Shown here: positions 16,701 through 23,205 of the stretch, piece by piece | How the letters are laid out: each line of letters opens with the position of its first letter | Numbering within the stretch: the stretch's first letter is position 1 | NCBI GenBank assembly: GCA_021205585.1 | Contig: JAJPXI010000139.1 | Span: 1 to 29,587, forward strand | DNA: 29,587 nt | Source: Oscillospiraceae bacterium | GTDB lineage: Bacteria; Bacillota; Clostridia; Oscillospirales; Oscillospiraceae | Direction of reading: 5' to 3' | Notes under the pieces: model-generated | Seen by the model: only the letters and a program-made list of their open reading frames with translations | Told to the model about the DNA's origin: nothing | The model's database searches: none | Translations under genes and position numbers: made by a program

Positions 16701-16957
16701 ATGTCTCCGGACGGGAAGAAGACCGACGTAAGCTGTATATCACTGGGGTTTTCCCGCTGATCCGCAAGAGGGACGGCAAACAGTTCGGATATTCCGTGCT
16801 GACCAAGTCCATCGGCAGCGGAATCGAAGCGAGGTGGACGGTATTCAATCGGGTTTTCGACCTGAACCCTGTGAAAACCGGGGACATTATTCTGTGCAAG
16901 TCCTGGGAGCGAGACGGGAAATATTTTATAATGAACAGCTATGAGAGGGTGTGTTGA
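13783..16957 (+). CDS. dnaE: DNA polymerase III alpha subunit (DnaE type), exon 2 with intein
   Basis: The exon resumes at the catalytic DIDIDC motif and runs through RVASFGTMQSKGVIDDVGR, HPAGIVIS, VKYDFLILKT, GLFQMESGFAFDSLR, CIRPS and NDLLARKS. An intein (14567-15772) then interrupts LGY-CVYQEDS; after it come the helix-hairpin-helix region and a C-terminal OB-fold (YITGVFPLIRKRDGKQFGY). Exons joined and intein removed, the polymerase is about 1043 residues, normal for DnaE. The protein ends NSYERVC and the stop overlaps the next TTG. It lies downstream of helicase and primase and would be the phage replicase. Confidence 0.9.
14567..15772 (+). mobile_element. LAGLIDADG intein in DnaE
   Basis: This 402-residue protein intron starts with Cys (CIEESQLVQTENG) and ends EEEHNFVCEGVVVHN before Cys +1 of the C-extein, the classical splice residues. 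Block B is FCTEDHQILT. The endonuclease motifs are IVGWLIGDGSL and LLIFIGAYTDTDSTI, so a LAGLIDADG homing domain is present and looks largely intact. Removal joins LGY to CVYQEDS, the conserved (T)YGVxVYQEQ region of DnaE. It therefore sits in the second essential motif of the same enzyme. Its AT-rich composition differs from the flanking dnaE. Confidence 0.93.
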
Positions 16958-17202
16958 CAATACCAACAGAGACAGTGACGGTTATGAACTATTGGCCACG
17001 AGATACTATTACAGCTTTTCCTGACAGGATGTTTATCGGAAGCGGTGATACCTGGATCATAGACGCCGGTCAAATTACAGTTAATCTGAGTGATGGTGCG
17101 TTCACAATCGAATGCAATGAGCACGACGAAACTCCAGCCGAGGAAAACCAGATGTTAGACGAATTTCTGGATGGCTTCAAAAGTCTATCCGATAAAAGAT
17201 AG
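16954..17202 (+). CDS. Small acidic hypothetical protein
   Basis: The 82-residue protein is not recognised. It starts at TTG 16954, overlapping the dnaE stop (TTGA), after AGAGGGTG. It is acidic and ends EENQMLDEFLDGFKSLSD, similar in place and pattern to the C terminus of the protein at 17943 (EAARVLNNFLEGF), so the two may be distant paralogs split by the minus-strand toxin-antitoxin island. Confidence 0.6.
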   Translation: MTIPTETVTVMNYWPRDTITAFPDRMFIGSGDTWIIDAGQITVNLSDGAFTIECNEHDETPAEENQMLDEFLDGFKSLSDKR

Positions 17203-17217
17203 CTTCTGTCTGCTGAG

Positions 17218-17244
17218 AAAAAATCTGCCGGATGTCCCGGCAGA
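17218..17244 (-). terminator. Intrinsic terminator of the toxin-antitoxin operon
   Basis: Read on the minus strand, TCTGCCGG and CCGGCAGA (17244-17237 and 17231-17224) form a perfect 8-bp stem over a 5-nt loop, followed by six Ts (17223-17218). It lies just after the ParE stop codon. Confidence 0.8.
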
Positions 17245-17247
17245 AAT

Positions 17248-17580
17248 TTAGTCAAGCGAGTAACCTTGTTTTAGAATATGTGCCCAGTTGCGCTTAGCGT
17301 ACAAGAAACGGATAAGATGGACTGTAGTGTCATCTTCTGAGATGATGTAGAACGCAAGGTAGTTGTTGATCACTGTGAATCGGATTCCACACGAGGCAAG
17401 GATTGTGTCATCGACCAGCGGATTACGCTGTGGGAAGTCGGCAAGCGCGGAAACTTCCTCCATCGTTTTTACAAGCAAGTCATATGCGGCCTGCGGATTT
17501 AAAAGTGTGCGTGCGATATATGCGATAACATCGTCCATGTCGCGCTCTGCCTGCTTCGTGATTCTGATAAGGTATCTCAT
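17248..17580 (-). CDS. ParE/RelE superfamily toxin
   Basis: The 110-residue protein has the ParE/RelE outline: YLIRITKQAERDMDDVIAYIAR at the start, NPQAAYDLLVKTMEEVSALADFPQRNPL in the middle, and strands GIRFTVINNYLAFYII and VHLIRFLYAKRNWAHIL at the end. ParE-type toxins act on gyrase and RelE-type on ribosome-bound mRNA; the family does not settle which. Its ATG overlaps the antitoxin stop by 4 bases (ATGA), so expression is coupled. It is part of a self-contained minus-strand unit with its own promoter and terminator, probably for stable maintenance. Confidence 0.9.
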   Translation of the reverse strand: MRYLIRITKQAERDMDDVIAYIARTLLNPQAAYDLLVKTMEEVSALADFPQRNPLVDDTILASCGIRFTVINNYLAFYIISEDDTTVHLIRFLYAKRNWAHILKQGYSLD

Positions 17581-17840
17581 GGCTTATATTTTTCCCTAAG
17601 CTCATCCATGACATCCTTGAAGGGGCGGGTTCTTCCTGCTGCAACATCATCCAGCCCCTCCTGCAACAGACCGTAGAGTTCGAGGCGACCGGCGAGTTGC
17701 TCATAGGTTTCAATACTCATGACCGCCAGATCGCCCTGGCCGTTCTTCGTGATAAAGACAGGCTCACTGTGTTTATGGCAGAAGGTAGAGATCTCATTGT
17801 AGTGGTTGCGTAGGTCTGTACTTGATCGAATACTTGGCAT
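17577..17840 (-). CDS. PHD/YefM-like antitoxin
   Basis: The 87-residue protein begins MPSIRSSTDLRNHYNEISTF, then EPVFITKNGQGDLAVMSIETYEQL, the DNA-binding N-terminal fold of PHD/YefM antitoxins. It ends with a charged, flexible tail (GRTRPFKDVMDELREKYKP) that would wrap the toxin. The ATG at 17840 follows GGAGGTG with good spacing; an in-frame ATG further upstream lies at 17879 but lacks such a site. The antitoxin with bound toxin normally represses its own promoter, and an inverted repeat around the -10 fits that. Confidence 0.88.
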   Translation of the reverse strand: MPSIRSSTDLRNHYNEISTFCHKHSEPVFITKNGQGDLAVMSIETYEQLAGRLELYGLLQEGLDDVAAGRTRPFKDVMDELREKYKP

Positions 17841-17856
17841 AGATAACACCTCCAAT

Positions 17857-17896
17857 TTTCTAAAGAAATTATAGCGCAATCCCTTTAGGAAATCAA
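17857..17896 (-). promoter_or_regulatory. Promoter and operator of the toxin-antitoxin operon
   Basis: On the minus strand TTGATT (17896-17891) and TATAAT (17873-17868) are 17 bp apart. Arms TTTCTAAAG (17857-17865) and CTTTAGGAAA (17883-17892) form an imperfect inverted repeat around the -10, a likely antitoxin operator. Confidence 0.75.
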
Positions 17897-17942
17897 GATG
17901 ATTCTGAGTAATTAAAAAAATAATTAAGGGGGTTTTTGATAT

Positions 17943-18200
17943 TTGGATTTTGACATAAATGAATTCAATTCTATAGTTAAAAATAGCTGGAGCGGAATCA
18001 CATTGGATCTACTCACAGAGCGGGTTGCAGACTTCGTCACCTCTTTCTCTGTTTATGCGACAAGTACGAGCGGGACAATGATTGAAGCATCTTTTAATCA
18101 GGCAGGCATACGACCTGACAGCGGTGATGAGGAGCGCGTTGATCCAGAGGCAGCAAGAGTTCTTAACAACTTCCTTGAAGGGTTCAATATCCAGCAGTAA
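17943..18200 (+). CDS. Small acidic hypothetical protein
   Basis: The 85-residue acidic protein starts at TTG 17943 after AAGGGGG. I do not recognise it. Its end, EAARVLNNFLEGFNIQQ, resembles the end of the 82-residue protein at 16954, hinting at a shared family. It lies just beyond the toxin-antitoxin promoter, on the opposite strand, and begins the next run of + strand genes. Confidence 0.6.
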   Translation: MDFDINEFNSIVKNSWSGITLDLLTERVADFVTSFSVYATSTSGTMIEASFNQAGIRPDSGDEERVDPEAARVLNNFLEGFNIQQ

Positions 18201-18252
18201 GCTGGTTTTGAAATAAATTTAAATCATTTTAATAAGGAGCGTCAAACATAAC

Positions 18253-18483
18253 ATGGCAAAACAAATTGTGTGTAACAAATGTGGAAAGGTTTTTGACCAG
18301 TGGGATCTGAACGCAGAGGCAGGTTTATGGATCGGCCTGGGTTATGGTTCTAAGCACGACGGAGAAGGATGTGATTTAGACCTGTGCTTGAACTGTCTGG
18401 ACGAGCTGATTGATAGCTGTGTCGTCAGTCCGCTGTATGAGCAAAATCGTGGGGAGGGCTGTTCTTGTCAGAGCTGCGAGTAA
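18253..18483 (+). CDS. Small zinc-ribbon protein
   Basis: The 76-residue protein has IVCNKCGKVFDQWD near its start and LDLCLNCLDEL in the middle, a CxxC-CxxC zinc ribbon, with a further CSCQSC at the very end. Such phage zinc ribbons are common but unassigned in function. AATAAGGAG lies upstream of the ATG, with longer than usual spacing. Its end overlaps the next gene, whose ribosome binding site GGGGAGGG lies inside it. Confidence 0.7.
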   Translation: MAKQIVCNKCGKVFDQWDLNAEAGLWIGLGYGSKHDGEGCDLDLCLNCLDELIDSCVVSPLYEQNRGEGCSCQSCE

Positions 18484-19100
18484 GCGACTACGGTTGTGTG
18501 TCCAACGCCACAGTCTACGGTCTCGGAGAGAGTATCCGCAGGGCAAAGTTCCCTATGGCCGCGAAGACCGGGGAATTGACAGCGGATTTGACGCCGGGAA
18601 TCCAGAAGATCGCACAGACCCGTAATGGGGAAGGCCACGACCAGTGGCTGACCGGGGTCGTCGTCCAGTTCGATTTGACACTGAGCAACAAAGCTTGGGT
18701 TGAAGTCGAGCGGTATCACTTCCTGGATTTCGTCAGTTCCCAGAGCACCATGCACCGCATTACCTCCTTCGATTTGGATGAGGCGTACAACAACTACGTT
18801 GATCACCGGATCGTGGAAATCATGAAAGAAAAAGTTGTGGTATATAATCAGCTCAAAAACTCATTGACCGCACAGGAGCAGTCCAAGGCAGAACTGGACA
18901 GGCTGTATCTGGAGATTCTGTACAGCAATCCTGCGGGGTTTCGGCTGACCGCCGGAATGACCACCAACTACCGGCAGTTGAAAACCATCTACGCCCAGAG
19001 AAAAGCCCATCGGCTCCCTGAGTGGCGAGAGTTCTGCCGTTGGATTGAGACGCTGCCGCACAGTGAACTGATCACAGGAGAGCGGCCCGGCAGAGACTGA
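18465..19100 (+). CDS. Hypothetical phage protein, possibly ThyX-like fold
   Basis: The 211-residue protein has GLGESIRRAKFPM, GHDQWLTGVVVQFDLTLSNKAWVEVERYHFLDFVSSQSTMHRIT and YRQLKTIYAQRKAHRLPEWREFCRWIETLP. The order (helices, a His-Arg segment, then YRQL..IY.QRK.HRL.EW) is reminiscent of flavin-dependent thymidylate synthase ThyX, and the gene sits beside dNMP kinase and other nucleotide genes. However, the ThyX signature RHRxxSxNExSxRY is not present, so activity is doubtful. It starts at TTG 18465 a few bases after GGGGAGGG, overlapping the zinc-ribbon gene. Confidence 0.55.
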   Translation: MSELRVSDYGCVSNATVYGLGESIRRAKFPMAAKTGELTADLTPGIQKIAQTRNGEGHDQWLTGVVVQFDLTLSNKAWVEVERYHFLDFVSSQSTMHRITSFDLDEAYNNYVDHRIVEIMKEKVVVYNQLKNSLTAQEQSKAELDRLYLEILYSNPAGFRLTAGMTTNYRQLKTIYAQRKAHRLPEWREFCRWIETLPHSELITGERPGRD

Positions 19101-19127
19101 GTCCGGCTGGGCAGGAAGGAGGGGTTA

Positions 19128-19670
19128 TTGAAGGTTATCTTAATCTCCGGCCACGCCCAGCACGGAAAGGACACGACCGGTGAGATCTTAAAGGAGCGGC
19201 TGGAACAAGACCGCCACAGTGTTCGGATTACCCACTTTGCAGGAATTTTGAAATACATATGTAAAGAGTTTTTCGGCTGGGACGGACAGAAGGACGAGCG
19301 CGGCAGAGCAATGCTGCAAAATATCGGGACCGATGTGGTACGAAGAAAAGACCCGGATTTTTGGATCAGGTTTTTGACGCAGGTTCTGACAATGTTCCAA
19401 GACTACTGGGAGTATGTCATCATACCGGATACCAGGTTTCCAAACGAGATCACCGGGATGATCAACGCCGGGTTTGATGTCTGTCATTTGCGGGTGTTCC
19501 GGTACGGGGAGGCGAATACACTGACCAAAGCCCAGCTCAACCACCCGTCTGAAACATCGCTGGACAATGTGGCTCCTGACTATCTCATCGACAATACGAA
19601 AGGACTGCCGGAGCTGCGGCAGGCAATCAATGAATTTGTGGAGGACTTTTTATATGAAAACAAAGCGTGA
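19128..19670 (+). CDS. Deoxynucleoside monophosphate kinase (phage type)
   Basis: The 180-residue P-loop kinase opens KVILISGHAQHGKDTTGEIL, where GHAQHGKDT is the Walker A of the phage dNMP kinase family. HFAGILKYICKEFFGWDG and DVVRRKDPDFWIR follow, then IIPDTRFPNEI with the conserved DxR. It converts dNMPs to dNDPs for replication, using nucleotides freed from host DNA or made by the reductase. It starts at TTG 19128 after AAGGAGGGG. Its end overlaps the ClpP-like gene by 17 bases. Confidence 0.85.
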   Translation: MKVILISGHAQHGKDTTGEILKERLEQDRHSVRITHFAGILKYICKEFFGWDGQKDERGRAMLQNIGTDVVRRKDPDFWIRFLTQVLTMFQDYWEYVIIPDTRFPNEITGMINAGFDVCHLRVFRYGEANTLTKAQLNHPSETSLDNVAPDYLIDNTKGLPELRQAINEFVEDFLYENKA

Positions 19671-20298
19671 GGGGTACTACGATCTGCCTGATGTGAACAT
19701 CGAAGAATTGCTCATTGAGTCAGGCTCTGTGGACGGGCTGTTTTACATAAAGGATCTGTGTCAGAGAAAGCTGTTCCTGGACGGGGATATTGAGCTGATC
19801 ACCATCTCTGATACCGTGCGGCACATCTTGCAGTACAACAAAGAGGACATCGACATTGCGCCGGAAGAGCGTAAACCAATTTTGCTTTACGTTTCTTCAA
19901 ATGGCGGGGATGTGGACGCCGGGTTCCAGTTGATCGACGTGATTCGGAGCAGTAAAACGCCAGTCTACACCATCAACCTGGGTGCCCAGTACAGCATGGG
20001 GTTTTTAATCGGCCTTGCTGGACATAAGCGCTTCGCCACCCCTCACGCCAAGTTCTTAATGCACGACGGTAGCGCCTTCGTATTCGACTCCGGAGCCAAG
20101 GTCAAAGACCAGATGAAGTTCCAGGACAAGGTAGATGAGCGTATCAAGGAGTATGTGATCTCCCGCAGTAACCTGACCGCCCAGGAGTACGACGACAAGT
20201 TCCGCGTCGAGTGGTATATGTTTGCGGACGAGGCAAAGGAAAGGGGTTTTACGGACTATATCATCGGTGTTGACTGCGAAATTGACGAGGTGATCTAA
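19654..20298 (+). CDS. ClpP-like serine protease
   Basis: The 214-residue protein has the ClpP/crotonase-like protease core: ILLYVSSNGGDVDAGFQLIDVI, then NLGAQYSMGFLIGLAG with the nucleophilic Ser, and AKFLMHDGSAFVFDSG with the His. The family is a self-compartmentalised peptidase that works with AAA+ unfoldases, none of which appears here, so it would borrow host ClpX or ClpA-type partners or mature a phage protein. GTGGAGG lies before ATG 19654, inside the kinase gene. Phage ClpP homologs usually sit in capsid operons as prohead proteases; here it is among nucleotide genes. Confidence 0.85.
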   Translation: MKTKREGYYDLPDVNIEELLIESGSVDGLFYIKDLCQRKLFLDGDIELITISDTVRHILQYNKEDIDIAPEERKPILLYVSSNGGDVDAGFQLIDVIRSSKTPVYTINLGAQYSMGFLIGLAGHKRFATPHAKFLMHDGSAFVFDSGAKVKDQMKFQDKVDERIKEYVISRSNLTAQEYDDKFRVEWYMFADEAKERGFTDYIIGVDCEIDEVI

Positions 20299-20300
20299 GC

Positions 20301-21011
20301 GTGGCCGCACGGAAGAAACCAACGACACCTGAACCTCACCCCAACGCCCCTGCGGAAATTGACCCTGAGATGTTTTACGGGTTTCAGCTCGACGAAGAGC
20401 AGCTGGCCTTTGCTAATGCAATCTGGAGCAAGAACTACGACATCGTGTTCTGCAACGCCTGCGCCGGAGCGGGGAAGACAACTGTCGCAACCGGAACGGC
20501 AAACCTGCTGGTGCAATACGGGGTTTTCGACAGTATCATTTACATCATGTCGCCCTACGGCGAGCGCAAACAGGGCTGGCTACCAGGTACCATTACAGAG
20601 AAATCCTCTGTCTACTTCGAGGCTTTTTACCAGGCGCTGTCCAACTGCAATGTGAACATCAGCACGGCAATCAACACGGAGAGCATGGTCAACCAGAAGT
20701 ATGGCACCGGGTATATCACCTGTATCACGGATACATTCCTGCGGGGCACGAACCTTGACAACGCCGTTGTCATCATTGACGAGGCGCAGAACTACACACT
20801 GCCCCAGCTCAAAAAGGTTTTGACCCGCGTGACCGACAATACGAAGGTCGTCGTCATCGGACATGATCTCCAGTGTGACCTTGATAAACGAGAGGAGAGC
20901 GGGTTTTTGAAATACATCGAACATTTCAGCGAGAAAGAGCGGGCGGCAATCTGTACGCTGACATCGAACCACCGAGGCTGGATCAGCCAGTGGGCGGACA
21001 GGCTGGTGTAA
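20301..21011 (+). CDS. PhoH-like P-loop ATPase
   Basis: The 236-residue protein starts at GTG 20301 and has an N-terminal Pro-rich tail, FQLDEEQLAFANAIW, Walker A CAGAGKTT and Walker B NAVVIIDEAQNYTL, then TRVTDNTKVVVIGHD and a C-terminal SNHRGWISQWADRL. PhoH proteins are helicase-related ATPases common in phage genomes and linked to RNA or phosphate stress metabolism, with no settled role. GAGGTGAT just upstream provides the ribosome binding site, and the gene nearly abuts the ClpP-like gene. Confidence 0.88.
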   Translation: MAARKKPTTPEPHPNAPAEIDPEMFYGFQLDEEQLAFANAIWSKNYDIVFCNACAGAGKTTVATGTANLLVQYGVFDSIIYIMSPYGERKQGWLPGTITEKSSVYFEAFYQALSNCNVNISTAINTESMVNQKYGTGYITCITDTFLRGTNLDNAVVIIDEAQNYTLPQLKKVLTRVTDNTKVVVIGHDLQCDLDKREESGFLKYIEHFSEKERAAICTLTSNHRGWISQWADRLV

Positions 21012-21012
21012 T

Positions 21013-21588
21013 ATGATGGTCAGTCCAATGACGATTCTCGTAGATATGGACGACGTGCTCTGGGGGCTTTTGTCGGAGTGGGTTCGGTACTTAAACGCAG
21101 CCCACGGCTTATCTGTAAAGGCAGAATACATTACAGAGTGGAATATGTCAAAAGCCTATCCCACTCTCACCCAAGAGGAAATCGCAAGGCCATTGATGAC
21201 AAGAGAGCTATGGGAGAGCGTGAAACCGCTGCCCGGAGCGCAGGACGGGCTTCGGTCGTTAATGGATGCCGGACATGATGTGTATTGCCTGTCTGCATCC
21301 AGTCACCTGACCATCGCGCAAAAGGTGGAGTATGCCATGAAGCGGCTCTATCCGTTCGTGCCGGAGAATCACCTGGTTTTCACCCACAAGAAATGCCTTG
21401 TTCATGGGGATGTACTGATTGATGATTATCCGCCCAACTTGGCTGGCGGGTATTACAAAGGAATCCTGATGGATGCCCCATACAACAGAAGTTTCTCGGC
21501 CAGAAAATACGGGGTTTTAAGAGTCCACGGCTGGTCTGAGCTTTCGGAGGATCTACTGTATCATTTTACCGGTATAAGGAGGTGGTAA
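21013..21588 (+). CDS. 5'(3')-deoxyribonucleotidase (HAD superfamily)
   Basis: The 191-residue enzyme starts near ATG 21013 or 21016 and has TILVDMDDVLWGLL (HAD motif I, DxDxV), CLSASSH (motif II) and HGDVLIDDYPPNL (motif IV). It dephosphorylates deoxynucleoside monophosphates and helps balance nucleotide pools. It lies with dNMP kinase, dUTPase and ribonucleotide reductase in the same run of genes. The gene ends with the AAGGAGG used by the small membrane protein that follows. Confidence 0.88.
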   Translation: MMVSPMTILVDMDDVLWGLLSEWVRYLNAAHGLSVKAEYITEWNMSKAYPTLTQEEIARPLMTRELWESVKPLPGAQDGLRSLMDAGHDVYCLSASSHLTIAQKVEYAMKRLYPFVPENHLVFTHKKCLVHGDVLIDDYPPNLAGGYYKGILMDAPYNRSFSARKYGVLRVHGWSELSEDLLYHFTGIRRW

Positions 21589-21590
21589 AT

Positions 21591-21746
21591 ATAGACGCTG
21601 TTATTACTGCGATTGTCATTGCTGCCGTAGTTGTTATGGCCGGGCTTGTGTATAGCTTCTGTCGTGTCGCTGGAAAGGCGGACCGAGAAGCCGAACAGCT
21701 TGAGGCGATCCGGCGGTTTAAGGAGATGAAAGCCGAAAGTAAGTAA
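21591..21746 (+). CDS. 51-residue membrane protein starting at ATA
   Basis: The frame gives one hydrophobic helix (VITAIVIAAVVVMAGLVYSF) followed by a charged amphipathic tail (GKADREAEQLEAIRRFKEMKAESK). AAGGAGG lies 8 bases before ATA 21591. No ATG, GTG or TTG lies between the preceding gene and the helix; an internal ATG would begin inside the helix. This is one of the clearer near-cognate starts. It may be a phage membrane accessory protein; function unknown. Confidence 0.55.
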   Translation: MDAVITAIVIAAVVVMAGLVYSFCRVAGKADREAEQLEAIRRFKEMKAESK

Positions 21747-21753
21747 CGCCCAT

Positions 21754-21782
21754 AAAAATAATGCGGGGCGCAAAAGCGCCCC
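21754..21782 (-). terminator. Terminator of the minus-strand small-protein unit
   Basis: GGGGCGC and GCGCCCC (21765-21771/21776-21782) form a perfect 7-bp stem with a 4-base loop. On the minus strand it is followed by GCATTATTTTT, a T-rich tail. On the + strand no T tract follows. Confidence 0.75.
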
Positions 21783-21787
21783 GGCGA

Positions 21788-21883
21788 TTAGCGCAATTTG
21801 CGCTTTATAGCACAAAGGCCAGCCCAGATCGCACTGGAAACGAGGTTCAGCACGATCGTAAGAATCGCAACTTTGTAGTCCAT
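21788..21883 (-). CDS. 31-residue hydrophobic peptide on the minus strand
   Basis: The sequence MDYKVAILTIVLNLVSSAIW continues to AGLCAIKRKLR: one hydrophobic helix with a basic tail. GGGAGAGGAG lies upstream of the ATG. It has its own consensus promoter (21974-22002) and terminator, with a roughly 85-nt leader, while all neighbours are on the + strand. Size and layout recall type I toxins or phage superinfection peptides, but no antisense promoter is visible. Confidence 0.55.
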   Translation of the reverse strand: MDYKVAILTIVLNLVSSAIWAGLCAIKRKLR

Positions 21884-21973
21884 AAACCACTCCTCTCCCG
21901 ACCAAAAGCTTTCAGCCGGGTCTGTAGCAGCTTACTAACTTTCAATTGGGAGATTCATAGTAATCGCGGTTCT

Positions 21974-22002
21974 ATTATAACACAATTATGTTTGGATGGC
22001 AA
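21974..22002 (-). promoter_or_regulatory. Consensus minus-strand promoter
   Basis: TTGCCA (22002-21997) and TATAAT (21979-21974) are 17 bp apart on the minus strand. It faces the 31-residue peptide and leaves about 85 nt of leader. Confidence 0.75.
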
Positions 22003-22047
22003 CAAAATCGTCGGGGTACTTTTGCGTCCCGCGAAAGGAGGACATCA

Positions 22048-22347
22048 ATGTGGCGGACGTATGACTTGGCGCTCGGAGGGCCGGACGACAAACGAATCGT
22101 GGGTTTGATTAACGGCGAGGACGAGCGTGATGTTTTCCAGCGAGCCTCCAGGTGGGTACATGGCATTTGCAGGGGAAAAGGAATGGATTGCTACTACACC
22201 AGAGTGTGGAACATGGACAGCTCGACCGTGTTTGATTTTGGAAGTCACTCGCAGTTTTTCTTTCTCACACCGGAGGTAAATTTGGAAGTTATTTTAGCGA
22301 AGGAGGAATCGGATGGTAGTAATCAAAAGGAACGGCTCCCGAGTTGA
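22048..22347 (+). CDS. Hypothetical protein
   Basis: The 99-residue protein starts at ATG 22048 after GCGAAAGGAGGA, an excellent ribosome binding site. It contains DDKRIVGLINGEDERDVFQRASRWVHG and ends with a charged segment overlapping the start of nrdD. I recognise no domain. It is mixed alpha/beta and probably soluble. Its overlap with nrdD (35 bases, different frame) suggests translational coupling. Confidence 0.6.
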   Translation: MWRTYDLALGGPDDKRIVGLINGEDERDVFQRASRWVHGICRGKGMDCYYTRVWNMDSSTVFDFGSHSQFFFLTPEVNLEVILAKEESDGSNQKERLPS

Positions 22348-23205
22348 ATTCGACCGGGGCAAGATTAGAGAGGCGATCCTGAAGGCGTTCTGTGAAACAG
22401 ACGGCGAGGTCACACAGTACGCCAGAACAAAAGCCAGCGAGATTGCAGACTATGTTCGGAGGGTCAGTGAGGAATCCGGGGAGATCGGTGTAGAAACCAT
22501 TCAGGACTTGGTGGAAGAGCGCCTGATGGCCAGCAACCGGAAGGATGTGGCCAGGAATTATATCAACTACCGGTATCTTCATAGCATGGCTAGAGACCAG
22601 TACAAGGACATGATGGACGTAATCTCCGAAAAACTGTCCGCCTCTAATGTGGTCAATCAGAACGCCAATGTGGACGAACGTTCGTTCGGTGGTAGAATGG
22701 GTGAGATGTCGAGCGCCGTGGCGAAGAAGTTTGCACTGGAAAAATGTATGTCCGCAAAGTCCAGGGACAACCACCTGAACAACGAGATCTATATACACGA
22801 TCTCGACAGCTACGCAGTCGGCTCGCACAATTGCATGACAATCCCGTTTGACGACCTTTTGGCGAATGGGTTTTCCACCAGACAGACAGATGTTCGACCA
22901 GCAAATAGTTTGAATACAGCGATGCAGCTTATGGCTGTGATTTTTCAACTGCAAAGTTTGCAACAGTTCGGAGGCGTAAGCGCGGGGCATATGGACTGGA
23001 CGATGGTTCCGTATGTGAGGAAGTCTTTCCGTAAACACTTCGCAGATGGAATGAAGTATCTCCGTCGTGGGGACGCCGTTGGGCATACAAACCAAATGTC
23101 CATTGAGGATGAGGCATATAAGCGCTATCCAGATGTCTACCAATACGCTTATGAGCAAACCGAGAAGGAGTGCCATCAGGCAGTGGAGGCGCTATACCAT
23201 AACCT
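22313..23205 (+). CDS. nrdD: Anaerobic ribonucleoside-triphosphate reductase NrdD, exon 1
   Basis: NrdD reduces ribonucleotides with a glycyl radical and works only without oxygen. Exon 1 contains the ATP-cone regulatory domain (VVIKRNGSRVEFDRGKIREA to NYRYLHSMARD) and the start of the barrel (HLNNEIYIHDLDSYAVGSHNCM, QFGGVSAGHMDW) up to EALYHNL. The exon ends after U 23205; reading on would give a stop at 23228-23230. ATG 22313 follows GAAGGAGGA. Joined with exons 2 and 3 the protein is 734 residues, normal for the family. It is paired with NrdG downstream. Confidence 0.93.

Noticed and set aside
16954..16959. TTGACA as a -35 box at the end of dnaE
   Set aside because: No -10 at proper spacing follows; the bases are the TTG start and overlapping stop.
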